From Herpetomonas samuelpessoai (Eukaryota > Euglenozoa > Kinetoplastea > Trypanosomatida > Trypanosomatidae), in the NCBI GenBank assembly GCA_030849835.1, contig JASAOC010002127.1, positions 186,001 to 250,000 on the forward strand: a DNA stretch of 64,000 nt. The letters are read 5' to 3'. The translations under genes and the position numbers were made by a program. Position 1 is the first letter of the stretch. Every line of letters starts with the position of its first letter. The notes beneath the pieces are model-generated. The model was not told the DNA's origin and made no database searches. It worked only from the letters and a program-made list of their open reading frames with translations. Positions 49,671 through 61,164 of this stretch are shown here, in pieces.

Positions 49671-52172
49671 TCAGTCCGAGAGCTCGGACGCCTCTGCTAG
49701 CATTTCCTCCCTCACTTTCGTAGCCTGCGCCGCCTCGAGCAGCTGCCGCAGGGGCGCCGTCTTTCCTGCACCGTGCTTCTCCTCAGCACGCTGGACAATG
49801 GCTTCTGCTTCATACGGTCGGTTGTAGAGCATGCAGTAGAGCACCGCGCGGAGCTCTGCCGCAAATGCGAGCTCCGTCTTGTCGACCCGCCGCGCACGGC
49901 CGAGGGCCTCCAGGGCACCCTGTGGGCTACCCGCATCCACACAAATGTGCAGCAGCAAGCTCAGCATGCGCGGCGTCAGAGGGACCTCCTCTTCGACGAG
50001 GGCGACCGCGCGCCGCTGTGGCGCACCCGCCGAAGGTCCCGTTCCGGTCTGTGCGATGCGCCGCTCCTTGCGCTCGGCTTGCAGGTCGACGGCCCAGCTG
50101 GCCACCGACTGCCACGGTACTACCGTCGACGCCGCCTGTTGCGCCTGAGACATGTCCGGCACCCTCTCTCCGTTTTGTCCGGCCGCCACCACCGCCGCCG
50201 CGTGCTCGGCTTGCAGCTGATGTGCCGCTCGGTTGTGGGCCAGGATACAGGCCAACACGGCCTCTACCGCTTCCTCGGTGAGGCGGCCGCCAGTGGGGAC
50301 AATATGTTCCAGAAGGATGCGCATCAACAGCGGCACCTGCCGTTCTGCGCGCAGTTCGAGGATAATGGGGGACAGGACCGCTGTCGGGGTCGCACCATGG
50401 GCACCGCCCTGGGCCAGCAGCACGGCGGCCGCCACCGGCCACGCCCGGGTGTGGCCCTTGCCCCTCGGCTCAACGCTGCATCGGCGCAGCAGTGCGCGTC
50501 GCACCACCACGTGCAGCTGGCCGGCCAGCGCCACCGCCTGCCTCATCGACGCGTCTGTCACCACAAACACCTCTCCCGGCGTCGATTCGCTGAGAAACGG
50601 GACCGCTTCCGTGCTCGACGTGTGCGTCGCCTCTGCAATAAACCGCCAGGCATCCTGCACGGTCGGCATCTTCGCGACAAGCACCGCGAGCAGCGCGGCC
50701 GCGGTGGCAGGGGAGCAGTCTGACAACCGCAGGCGAGTGGCCAGTGTCTCGTGGAGCACGGAGGACGCCAATGTCACCGCGTCATGTTCGTTCCCCTCTT
50801 CGCCAGTCGTTGGACTGTCGGACGCATGGACCACACTGGCGTCCTCTTCAAGGTCGGTCGGGGGTGGAACTGTGTCTTTCCTATCACAACCCTCAACGCG
50901 CCCCATAGCCTCCGACAATTCGGACGCGTCAGACATTTCCTTGCCAGTGGCAGCTGCTCGTCGCTTGATTTCCTTTGCTGCTCTGGATGCCTTCTTGGCC
51001 TTCTTGCTCTTCCCATCCTTCGCCTTTTTACGAGCACCTCTGTTCTCGCTGCCCTCGTCCAGCAGCGCCACGCCTGCAGGGTGGGGCAGTTGCCCCTGCA
51101 GCGCCTTCCATTCCGCGTCACTGACAAGATTCGGTTCTGTGTACGCGTTCAGCAGCAACACCGTCTCTGACCACGACAAGGTTTCAATGGCAGCCCCCAG
51201 CAGGACGGCTTTGTCATCTGCCGAGAGCGTCGTGCTGGCGGTCAGATGCGTCAGATACGAGAAGCAGAGCTCATCGCGAAGGGCGACGGGCGCGGGGACG
51301 GCAGAGACGACCGTGTTGAGGGATCGCAAGATGTGCTGCTGCGTAGGCGTCGGCGGTGCCGGGTGAGGCGTATTGCCAGGAAACGGGGGAGCGGCAAATG
51401 GCGCCCCACCTTCCATCGGTGTCCAGGCAGGTGGTGAGGTGTTCACGGCACTACCGGTGGCGGTCAGCGCTAGCGTGTCGCTGCCCGGCGGCCGCAGGCT
51501 CTGAATGGCCTCCGTCAGCATGACCGGGTCCTCGGCATGCAGACAGCGGAGCAGGCGAAGCGCCTCCGCCCAGCGTTTCCCCTGAGCACAGCAGACGGCT
51601 CCGTCGAGGAGCATTGGTTTTGTCAGCTTTTCATTCGCCTCGGCGATGCGCAGGACGCGCAGCGCGGCCGCGGCAGCCTCGCCGTGCGGGGCAAGCAGTC
51701 GCAACGTCGAGACACCCAGCCGTGACGGGACCGCGTGGCCGTGGGCTGTAAGGGCCTCCATGTACACCTTCATGGCCGCCTGCCAGTCCACGTACCGTGC
51801 ACTCGCTGGTACACCTAGCGCTTCATTTTTCGTTGCGAGAGTGGATCTCGTGGTATTCCCTTGAGAGAACGCTGCCATCGCCGTCGCATCGTGTCGCCCC
51901 TGCTGTCTCACGTGTTTGTTGTGGAGCAGCATGCGCGCGAGCAAGGCGCGGTAGGTGCTCACCTCAATGCGCTGCGAGTAGTACGCAGCCTCCACAAGAG
52001 CAAGGCCTTTCTCCCAGCTCAGAGAGAGGACGACTTTATCCATCACGTCCGGGCGGTGCAGGAAGAGCTGTCGGTTTTCGTGGTACAACGGAGACATGTG
52101 CGAGATGGGGCTACGCTCGAGACGGAGGATGAAGTCCGCCAGGGTGTACCCTGACCGCATCGAAGGCGGCAT
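49671..52172 (-). CDS. Unknown large helical protein
   Basis: The 833-residue protein is soluble and mostly helical. The N-terminal 220 residues contain short paired helices such as WEKGLALVEAAYYSQRIEVS, WQAAMKVYMEALTAHGH and WAEALRLLRCLHAEDP. These resemble pentatricopeptide- or TPR-type repeats in style, though the spacing is irregular. Residues 225-290 are Pro/Ala-rich. A strongly basic stretch (379-406, with KKAKDGKSKKAKK) could be a nuclear or RNA-binding signal. An acidic Ser-rich segment follows (412-470). The C-terminal third is again helical with Arg and Glu. Trypanosomatid mitochondria contain many degenerate PPR proteins, so that is one option; the basic stretch would also suit a nucleolar factor. 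I see no catalytic motif. The start at 52170-52172 could be replaced by Met5. Confidence 0.75.
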   Translation of the reverse strand: MPPSMRSGYTLADFILRLERSPISHMSPLYHENRQLFLHRPDVMDKVVLSLSWEKGLALVEAAYYSQRIEVSTYRALLARMLLHNKHVRQQGRHDATAMAAFSQGNTTRSTLATKNEALGVPASARYVDWQAAMKVYMEALTAHGHAVPSRLGVSTLRLLAPHGEAAAAALRVLRIAEANEKLTKPMLLDGAVCCAQGKRWAEALRLLRCLHAEDPVMLTEAIQSLRPPGSDTLALTATGSAVNTSPPAWTPMEGGAPFAAPPFPGNTPHPAPPTPTQQHILRSLNTVVSAVPAPVALRDELCFSYLTHLTASTTLSADDKAVLLGAAIETLSWSETVLLLNAYTEPNLVSDAEWKALQGQLPHPAGVALLDEGSENRGARKKAKDGKSKKAKKASRAAKEIKRRAAATGKEMSDASELSEAMGRVEGCDRKDTVPPPTDLEEDASVVHASDSPTTGEEGNEHDAVTLASSVLHETLATRLRLSDCSPATAAALLAVLVAKMPTVQDAWRFIAEATHTSSTEAVPFLSESTPGEVFVVTDASMRQAVALAGQLHVVVRRALLRRCSVEPRGKGHTRAWPVAAAVLLAQGGAHGATPTAVLSPIILELRAERQVPLLMRILLEHIVPTGGRLTEEAVEAVLACILAHNRAAHQLQAEHAAAVVAAGQNGERVPDMSQAQQAASTVVPWQSVASWAVDLQAERKERRIAQTGTGPSAGAPQRRAVALVEEEVPLTPRMLSLLLHICVDAGSPQGALEALGRARRVDKTELAFAAELRAVLYCMLYNRPYEAEAIVQRAEEKHGAGKTAPLRQLLEAAQATKVREEMLAEASELSD

Positions 52173-53350
52173 CGTTCAACGGGTGTCGGCACACCGGCGC
52201 GCACGCCTGTTCCTCGTCTTACGGGCTTTGCCTTCCTTGTGTAGTCCCGTGAGGTTGCGACGGTGGCAGAACCTCACGCCCCCTTTTTTTTTTTTTAAGC
52301 ACTCCCAACCGCACGATTTCTCGTCGTCAGGAAACCGTGGTGTGGGCAAGCTTTTTGTTTTGTTGTTGAGCACTTTCCGTGCCCCTGACGAAAAGGCGAG
52401 GAACAGCGAGGAAGTGCGTGCGTCTTGCTAGTACTGCCACAAAGGTTGCAAACCAGGAAAACCGAAGAGGAGAACGGGATGTGTGTAGTAAGGGGTACAA
52501 TAGAGAAGACATGTGAAGACCAGCCTCTCGTAACACGACTGGAGGAGACAACTTTTTGCATTCATAAGCGCTTTCACATGGACAGAGAAGCGTGGGTGTG
52601 TTTCAGTTCGCTGGTCCATTCACTAATGGAAGGGAAAGAAGGACATGAAACACACAAGACCAGCGTGTGGCATACGACGGCGGTGCATACCCCGCACTTT
52701 CGCCGGAGTGTTCTTTGTTTCCTCACCCCTGGGATGCTGCCACAGCAACGATGCTGTTGCGAAGAAACGCTCACTCCATAATGACTTTGTATGCTCTTTT
52801 TTTTTTTGTATTCGATGATCAGTGCGTTTGGGTAGGAAAGGGAAAAGAACCGAGTGGATGGGGAGAGATGGGGGAGGGGGGAGGGGGATGCACCACCGTA
52901 CGCTCAAAAGTGAACCTGATGAAGCTGCATCGGTAAAGGAAAAGTCAAATAAGAAAGGATAACCAAGTAACAAAGCGAAAGTAATAACAATAGGTAAATG
53001 GACGGAGCGGTACGTCAACCGTACATGAGAGTTCATTCAAAATGGATGTACCAACAATTGTCTCTGTAGGTGGGTCGTCGTTCAGACGGACCAGACAGCG
53101 CGAGGAAGACGCAAAAAAAAAAAAAAAAAAGAGGGTGGTGATGGCTCTTTTGGTGAACAGAACGGGAAAGGAGAATCAAGGAAAGGAAATGCAAAAGCAA
53201 ATCCAAAACGTAAAACAAAAAATGAATATAGCCAGTCATTGGTGCCACCATGTCCTGGCGCCGTTCTTTCGACTCTGAGAGGGAAACATGTTGCAAGAAA
53301 AAGAGAAAACAAACACTGCACCCGTGCGGGAGAGGACCCGCACGTGAGCA
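52173..53350. other. Intergenic region of 1.2 kb, no gene seen
   Basis: It contains T13 at about 52285-52297, an A18 run at 53113-53130 and a G/A-rich run at 52853-52889. No gene is supported on either strand. Confidence 0.55.
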
Positions 53351-54880
53351 CTAATTGGCCCAAATGTACACCTTCTGCTTGCATGCCTCACGCACAGCCA
53401 CCACATCAACGCCCGCAGGTCCGTTGTCCAGGCTCACCTCAAGCGCCACCTTACCGTCGGTGCCGGTGGCCACACCGGTCTGGTTGTCAAGTGTCGGCAG
53501 ACGCTCCAGCGTGGTTGTGAGGTCCTCCACGCGCCAGGAGGTGTGGAGGACAGACAGGTGCTTCAGCCCCGGGAACGGAGCGGTCAGCAGGCCGTTCGCG
53601 CTGGCCGCCACCTCGGACAGCGTGTGGAAGTCAATCGGCCATCCGCGTGGGCAGCTGCGGATTTGGAGCTTCTCCAGCAGCGGTAGGCGAGAGCACACCT
53701 GAGAGACAAAGGCGGTGAGCTCGTCCGCGGGCACAAGCGCGTTGGTCGGGACGTCCTTGCTGGCCACGCCGCTGATCAGCGTCGACTTGATGGCGCTGTG
53801 CTGCAGTACCGCCGTGAGACGTGCGGGGGTCATGCCATGGATGAAGCCGCTGGGGCCGTGGTAGGCGTGCCAGAAGTCCAGCAGGCGGGCGATCATCTGG
53901 TGCCCCTTGACGTACTTCTCCGCCACGCGTGACACAAACTGCTCGTCCTGAGACTTGGCAAACGCTCCTTCATCGGCGGGCGTCAGTGCCAGTGGTCCGC
54001 GGCGACCGGTCTGGGCGATGGCCACCACTTCCGCCCAGGTGAGAGCTTCGCAGCCGCTGACATTGAGTTGGGTAAGGGCAGGCATCACCTCCACGAGGCG
54101 CCGCAGCTGCTCCGCTGTCAGTGTCGAGCACTGGGAAACGTCGAGGGTGCTCAGCTTCTTGAACGCGTGAGGCTGCGAGGCGAGGTTGAAGTCATCCGCC
54201 ACCGTGTACGCCATCCCGTTGAGAGAAAGCTTAGTCAGGCACGGCAGCCGGGACAGGACATACTCCAGAAACTGGTGTTCGGCCGCCCTATCATAATCCT
54301 TCCTCATGACGAACACGGAGCGCTCCTCCCGAGACAGCAGGAGGTCCAGCGTGGCCATGCTGTGACGCGCCGACCACACCTCCGCCCCACCCATGCCATC
54401 CCAGAAGCTAGCCAGGTTGGCCGTGTCGGGTGACTGATGGGAAGAAAAGAGGAGGCTGCGAAAGCGATCCATGACATCCTGGTAGCGGCGCTCCGTCAGC
54501 CAGACAGAGGTAAAGTCCGCGCCCGCAACGCCCGCCGTCACGGCAGGGTGCAGTTCTGTGGGAACCGCAGCATTCGCTGACGGTTGAGGAGGCAGGGCAC
54601 CGCTGACGCCCCGCGCTCCCTCGCGCTCCTGTCGCAGCGCGGACATCTGCTTTTCGAAAAAGTGGGTGCGGCGCTGGAGTTCCTCATTCAGCTCCAGGAC
54701 CTCCGCCCGCAGGCGCGCCTCTGCCGCCCGGCTAACGCGCAGGCGGTCCATCGCTTCGGCGAACCTGCCCTCCACCGTAGTGGAGAGAAACGGCTCCTCA
54801 GCCTCCGCTGCCGCGGGTGGGTGGGGCGGAGGAGCGTCACTGGCCTTGTGCCTAGTCTGGGGAAGGGAACCAAGAACCAT
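53351..54880 (-). CDS. Leucine-rich repeat protein with two copies of an FW module
   Basis: The 509-residue protein has a Pro-rich start, a coiled coil at about 40-88 (many Glu/Arg/Leu), then leucine-rich repeats such as LTKLSLNG, FKKLSTLDVSQC, LTQLNVSGCEALT and LEKLQIRSC. A module of about 120 residues occurs twice (about 159-279 and 335-461). Each begins with an FW pair (FWDGMGG; FWHAYHG) and contains SRLP-x-L-x-KL plus a later DF. The same module makes up most of the next gene, starting at 58674. The function is unknown; leucine-rich repeats of this kind bind other proteins. The ATG at 54878-54880 is used because the upstream extension of 14 codons begins with TTG. Confidence 0.8.
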   Translation of the reverse strand: MVLGSLPQTRHKASDAPPPHPPAAAEAEEPFLSTTVEGRFAEAMDRLRVSRAAEARLRAEVLELNEELQRRTHFFEKQMSALRQEREGARGVSGALPPQPSANAAVPTELHPAVTAGVAGADFTSVWLTERRYQDVMDRFRSLLFSSHQSPDTANLASFWDGMGGAEVWSARHSMATLDLLLSREERSVFVMRKDYDRAAEHQFLEYVLSRLPCLTKLSLNGMAYTVADDFNLASQPHAFKKLSTLDVSQCSTLTAEQLRRLVEVMPALTQLNVSGCEALTWAEVVAIAQTGRRGPLALTPADEGAFAKSQDEQFVSRVAEKYVKGHQMIARLLDFWHAYHGPSGFIHGMTPARLTAVLQHSAIKSTLISGVASKDVPTNALVPADELTAFVSQVCSRLPLLEKLQIRSCPRGWPIDFHTLSEVAASANGLLTAPFPGLKHLSVLHTSWRVEDLTTTLERLPTLDNQTGVATGTDGKVALEVSLDNGPAGVDVVAVREACKQKVYIWAN

Positions 54881-57800
54881 ATGTACCGTAGGTGGGTAGG
54901 CGGATGAACGCGTTCGTGACAAGTCACCTTTGGATGGTAAATGCTTCGTGTGTCAATGTACTACGACTGGTGAATGTAGACGCTTAAGTTTTGCTGCGAA
55001 CTACGTTTTTTTCTTTCTTTTTGCCACTTCCCTTGGTTGCGTGCAGTGAATATCAAGTAACCCTATGTTTCAGCGGTTGTAGGAGATGTAATCGTTATTT
55101 TTGGAAAAGGTGATCGAGGAAGGGAAGACGCGGTCGATCCGGTCCCCCTCTCCCTCCCCCCTCTTCTCAGAACGAATGAAGTTCCGTTTCTGAGCAAGGA
55201 AGATGGCACCGCTTCGTCCGTCAATGGAAAAGTCCAGCATCCCTCTCCACCCATACTTTACACGTGAGATGAGAGAGGAAAATAATGGGCAGCCCTCAGC
55301 CAGTCATCCTATCCCCACGGCGCGCTGCACCCTTCTTCTTGGCGATTGGTAAAAATCCAAGACACACTGTCCATGGGGTCCTGTGCGCGGATGCTCTCCT
55401 ATGTGCGTCAAAGGTACTTCTCTTTTCTTTTCGTATATTTTCGTTACCTTACTTGTTAATGTCAAAGCGCAGAAGATAGCTGTGAGAAAGAAAGAAAGAG
55501 GGAGAGTGTTCGGCAAAACTTACGCGTTAGGTGAGACGCGAACACGTTCTCGTGCGGTGACGTTTCATCTCTGACAAGAACATAAAGAGAATGACAGGAG
55601 AAGCACACATAACGATAGCACACGGGGAAATCATATACTGGCGTCGGTGTGTCTGTTTTGATGTTTGTTTGTTTTTTGTTTTTTTTGTTGGGAAACGAAA
55701 AATATATATATATAAAAAGAGGAGGTACAAGAAGAAAAGGGGTGGAAAAAGTAAATGAGCTCAAATGAAAGTGAAAGTAGAAATGAACGCAACGTAAAAT
55801 AACGCGTCAGACAACAAAGATACAGAGGGGGGAGGTACAACGAACATTAGGACGAGAACAAGAACGTTTTTTCTTTAAATTAAATAAAGGAAACATGACA
55901 AAAGATGCGAGGCTGAAAGACGTCACAACACTGCCCGTTATATTACTGTTTCTCTTCTTTTTGCCGTTAGTTGTACTTGTTGGTAGTGACTCGTGTCCTT
56001 GATACACACAAGTGAAGACTTCATTCCATTCACAACCTGAATGAAATGTTTTCTCTTTTTTTTACGTTTTTTTAACTTGCTTTTTGGCGTGCAAACCTTG
56101 GTCTACCGTTCAGTACCATCTATGGACGTGTGTTCTCTCCTATTTATTTATTTTTTGTTTTTTCAACAACAGCTCCCTCAGCCACTTTTTTTTTTTCCTC
56201 CCTTCTACTGTTCTAACAGCCCTTTGCTTCTTTTAAGGAAAGGCGGCTAAGGCACGTGTGTGTGTGTGCTGTGATGCCAGCTCACGAGGACGTGCAAATA
56301 AAGTGGAGCGCCTGACGCGAACTGCAAGATAGAAGGGCACCAATGGCAGGAGATAGCTGTCGTACGTGCACACTTCTGTATTACCATACGTCGCTGTCTG
56401 CTCGTCCGGTGTTCTTTTTTTTTTTCTCTCTTCTCCTCGTCATTGTCGTCCCCCACAGCAGAGCGGGGAAACGCACTCGAGAACAACGCTTCACCGCATC
56501 TGCCTGACCCCATACGCGTTAGCACACTGTCGTTTGTTTGCCTGCGCAGCTCCTGCACGGGCCTCTCCGCCCCCGTCACATCTTCGTTGCTCTCTTGGTA
56601 ATTATATTTTTTCTCTCTCTTCAGGCAAGGTCCGCCCTCTTTCACTCGTCATATTTTTTTATCATAAAGAATATCGGCGAAGAGAGGGCAACAACAAACA
56701 ATCGCGACACAGGGTTTAACAGAAGAAGAAAAAAACAACGTACAGGGGGCCGTGGTGCATGACGCGTTTGAAAGAAAGCGAAGCGAGGGAAGGGCTAGCC
56801 AAAAATGAAGCGTCATGGTTGTTGCTCGAAGCACCGCACGTCAGTAATGACGTGAAAAAAAAAAAGGTGGACACCGACCTAAGCCAGCTTTCCTATTTTG
56901 TTTCGCACACATGTATCATTACTTTTTATTTTCTTTTCTTTTCTCGAGGGGGTTAACAGGGGAAGAATAATAATAATGCCTTGGCACTCATCCATCCTCA
57001 CGAGGGGGAAAAAAAAACGTTGCACTGGTAGCGGGATGGAGGCGTAGGGCCTTTGGCACGCATCACACGCTACAGCACACCGTGAAAAGAGAGGAAAGGA
57101 CAAGGAAGCCACAAGATGAAATAAAATCACGCAAGGGTGGTTCTTTCCTCTTTGTTTTGTTGTGGTGGTGGCGGTGGTGGTGAACTTTTTAGTGAAGGAG
57201 GATACTGACAAAGAATACACACGTGAGGGAATCATGGAAAGGAAGAAGGGCATATATATTTTGTGAAGCTTGGAGAGAGAACAGTAATGATCACAAATAG
57301 AAAGATGAGACAAGTGCGCTTTGGCCTTTTGGTTGAACAGTTATGAAAACGAAGAGGAGAAGTGAAAGGAAAGGAAGGAGAACGAGGCACGGAGAAACAA
57401 GTGGGGGAAAAGGAAATCGGAGCTTTTTAAAAAAAAAGAAAAAAAAAGAAAAGGTAAATTTTATAAAAGGAGCATGGAAATATCCTCCGTGCCCACTGAT
57501 GCAGCCGCAGTTCTCGGATGCGACGCTGATTTGCCGACAAGAGTTACTGAGTGCTCGTGTGGGGCCTCCCCTCTGCCGCCCAGCTCGGTGTACTGCTACA
57601 CTGAAGGCGGTAGAGGGGGGTGAGGTCATCGAAGAGGTGAGAAAGGCAACGCTCTGCGAGAGCAACCCTCTCTCTCTCATCTTCACGGAAGCTATTGAGG
57701 CAACCACGAATCATGCACACGCACATAATCAATCAGAAAAAGAAATAGAGGAACAGAGTTAACTAAATAAATTTAAAAAATGCTCAGAGGTATTTCCTCC

Positions 57801-58134
57801 TCGTGATATTTTGTTTCTTCTTAAATATTTTGACGCTGGGATAGCTCTATTTCTTGCCTGTTCCCGCTATGTGTGTCTTTTTTATGTGTGAGTGTGTGCG
57901 TGCAGAAGGGCTTTTCGCTCACGGTTCTCGCTACTGCGCTCGTACACGTACGCGCACGCACGCAGCAGAAAGACACTGGAACGCGTGCAAACAAAGAGGC
58001 ATAAATAAATAAATAAATCAAGTATTAATAGCGGTGGAACTCGGAGGTGAGCGGTGGCGCTGGGCAAGAACGTACCTCCCGTTTCTCGCACCACCCGCAC
58101 CTCTCGCTCTCTCACTCTCTCTGCATGAGTGACC
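54881..58134. other. Long gene-free region of 3.25 kb
   Basis: This is AT-richer than other spacers, with a TA repeat at 55702-55714, several T- and A-runs, and (57421-57452) an A-rich stretch. It lies downstream of the 179-residue gene and probably includes its 3' UTR. No ATG-led frame looks coding. Confidence 0.5.
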
Positions 58135-58674
58135 TCAATCCAGCACCTCGAGCTTCTTGTGGTCCTTCAACAGCTCCTTCAGCTCCTCCTCTTTCTTCGT
58201 GGGGCCGTGCTCGCGGTACACGCCAACGCCACAGCCACGGCTCAGCAGCTTGGTGCGCTTCCGCAGCGTGGGGAAGCGCTCCTCCAAGGCCGTGACAAGC
58301 GGCTCGTCCCACATGGAACGAATGAAACCAAAGTGCTCGATGCAGGGAAAAGCACCCCCCACCTCATCAATGGCCTCAAAGTCAAACGGCATGAACTCCT
58401 TGCATGCGTAGATGCGGAGCTTGCGCAACTTGGGCAGGCGGGAGAGCAGCACCGAAATGTAACCCGTGATCTCCTTCTCGTCCACCACCACCACTTTGTG
58501 GATCCACTGACCCTCCTTCAGAGCGGGATTCGCCTTCTCAATGTTGCAGTCGGCCAGCTTTTCGGAGAGTTGCTCACCCGTGGTATTGGATCGCCACCCC
58601 TCGGTGCCGCCAATCTCAAGCCAGTAGGCGTACAGCTCCTCTTCGGTGCGGAACGCGCCTTCGTTCTTGCCCAT
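58135..58674 (-). CDS. Small leucine-rich protein related to its neighbour
   Basis: The 179-residue product begins MGKNEGAFRTEEELYAYW. It contains one FW-type module (YWLEIGGTEGW at 17-27), a SRLPKLRKLRIYAC repeat (78-91), a PFDFEAIDEVGGAFPCIEHF segment and RFPTLRKR, and ends in a charged helix EEELKELLKDHKKLEVLD. It aligns with both halves of the 509-residue protein next to it, so the two genes share an ancestor. The frame extends 59 codons upstream, but that part is Ser/Leu-rich UTR-like sequence and the ATG at 58672-58674 fits the neighbour's style. The role is unknown. Confidence 0.75.
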   Translation of the reverse strand: MGKNEGAFRTEEELYAYWLEIGGTEGWRSNTTGEQLSEKLADCNIEKANPALKEGQWIHKVVVVDEKEITGYISVLLSRLPKLRKLRIYACKEFMPFDFEAIDEVGGAFPCIEHFGFIRSMWDEPLVTALEERFPTLRKRTKLLSRGCGVGVYREHGPTKKEEELKELLKDHKKLEVLD

Positions 58675-61164
58675 GATGGAATGCTGGAGAAGTAAATGCG
58701 AAGATAATAAGAGTTGTCTTGCGGTGAGACTCGTAGAGTAGGCGGAAAATGAGACGCTTGAGGCGAGGGCAAAAAGATCGTTGTCGTAGCTTTCTTCAGA
58801 AAGGAATGGTGAGCGTGTGGCGAAGGGAGAAGAAACGAGGAATAGAGACACTGTTTACGAATTCTCCAGAGAGAGCTCTTTCATCTGCGTGTACGTGTGA
58901 GAGTTTTCGTCTTCACTTGAGAAATGACACGAAGGGTCCCAAGAACCTTGCCAGAGGATAGCAAAACCCAACGAAGCAGACAGGTCCGGCGCGCCAGGAC
59001 ACGACGGAGCTGAAGAATTGAAAGGAAACGGTGGCACGGGTCACACACACAGCGTGATACGTCCGAGGGAAGAAACGATGCTTCCCCGTGCTGGCATCCA
59101 CAGAGAGGGAGACGTACACACGCGCTCGCAAATTATATTTTCCTTTCTATGTATATCACTTATGTTGTTTGTCTTGTAGCGTCACTTTCAGCAATGACGC
59201 GCAGGACTCTGTTGGGGCCACAATGAATCTTGTGTATCTTGTTTCGCTCGATCCTCACAGGTGTTACAGAGAAGGAGGCCATACGAAACGCAGAAAGCAG
59301 CACCGAGCCACCACGATTACCACCAGCGACGCTTGCGCTGCAAATGCCTTCGCCCCGCCAGCCCATCGCATGCAACCAGTGGGCCAGGGAGGATGGAGAG
59401 AGAGGAATGAAATGCGAATGAAAAAGACGTCAACAGAGCAGCACTCGTGCGGCAGCGGATTCACAGGCAGCATCGCCTAGCTCTTCAATCCCTGGTTTGC
59501 CCAGTGGTTCATCCGGGTGCAAGTGAAAACGTCGTGAAGCTGATTGGACAGGTCGCAGCTGAGACACAGGGAACTCCGTTTTTTAAAAAGTGGTGTCCAC
59601 CGATCCAAAGAACAGAGTCGAAGGGAAGCATAAGGGTAACCACCGGGGGAGGTGGTCACATCGCTGTTCAGACAGAAAAGAGAAGTCGAACAAAAGCGAA
59701 ATGAAATAATAGAAGCTTTGCAAACAAACACAAGCATACACACTCGGATTCTAAAGCAAAGTAGGGCGATCTGCCCTCGTTAAAAAAAAAAGACAGATAG
59801 AGACAGATAGAGAGAGGGACAGACAGAGAGAGGGAGAGAGAGTGGTGTAAGCAATGGAACGTTAACCCGTTCAGACTAGAAAGACAACGACAGTTTTTCT
59901 TTATTAAAAAAAAAAAATAGCGAGCGATTATGCAAATATTGCCTTTTGTTTTTTCTGGTTCGCAATAGGGAGGGGAGGCAACGTTGACTCAGAGAAGAGA
60001 AAGAGCAAAAGAGAAGCGCACCACCACTACTGGCACCTCGAGAAAACACCTGAAACTAAGAAACGAAAAGAACTATGATGCGCGGATTTCCTCCACTACG
60101 GAGCCCTTTTGGGGTGAGAATATCATAGCGAAGGGGAGGGTCACGCACACGCCAGCGCCCACACCAAAAAAAAAAAAAAAAATTAAAGGAGAGACTAAGA
60201 AGGAAATAAGCAAAGTAGCGAAGTGTCTCGGTTTGGAGAGAGCCTCTGGATAAGGAGAGATGAGCTCTTTCATGCTTCAAGCACGGGCCCTTTCCTTCCT
60301 GATTTGAGAGCTTCATGATACCGTGTTGCCTGTGCAGGACGAAGAAGAGAAAAAGCGAAAGGTTTGGTCATCAGCGCGCGCCGTTAGAAGACAGATTGAA
60401 GAATGGGGATCCTTTGGACGCAACGATGAGAGAATTGTAGCACACAAAAGGCAGAACAAAGTTGAAACCCACAGCAAATGAAAAACGGAAGAAGACGTGG
60501 TGAGAAGCACGACGTGTAGCGGCAGAAACAACCAAAAAAAAAAAAAAAAGGTCTGTCGAGGACACACGGCGGAGAGAGAGAGAGAGCGAAAGGATGTGTT
60601 GGGGAAGAGAGAGGAGAAAGAAGTGTAACGATGAAGGTGAAGTAACGGTGACGAGGAAAACGCCACCTGGAAGAGAGATGCACAAACACAACATTTGGCA
60701 ACGAGGATTTCTCGCCAAGGTGAAGACATACGTGCGCCGAGCGCGGTTGGTAATCGGAAAAGACGTTTGTCGACCCAAGTACGCCGTATCAGTTTGTTCT
60801 GCGCAGCTAGGCCGACGAGCCCGAGAAGATGATAGGAAAGGGGGAAAGGGGAAGAGAAGGTGCGTCACGCACAGAGAACATTCTTGCCTCGTAAAGATGA
60901 AAGTGAGAGAGAAAGCGAGGAAACAAAGAGCCAATGAGCGGAAACACTAAGTGGGAGAAAGGGTAGAGAAACACAAGCACAAACATGACCAGACCAACGT
61001 GACACCATTAGAAGGGAGGACACAAAGAAAAAGAAAAAAGCCGAGTAGGATATCCTTGGGAAATTGTACAAACACAAACAGATCGAGGACGATGAATAGC
61101 TGTTTCCAACAAAAACAAAAAACGGAAAAGAAAAGAGAAAAGGGAAAGAGGCGAACCCTATTTA
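58675..61164. other. Intergenic region of 2.5 kb, no gene seen
   Basis: It has a degenerate GACAGA/GAGA repeat at 59791-59842, A-runs at about 59905-59917, 60168-60181 and 60534-60549, and CT-rich sense-strand tracts. Long frames here are Ser/Leu/Phe-rich translations of pyrimidine tracts. Confidence 0.5.
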
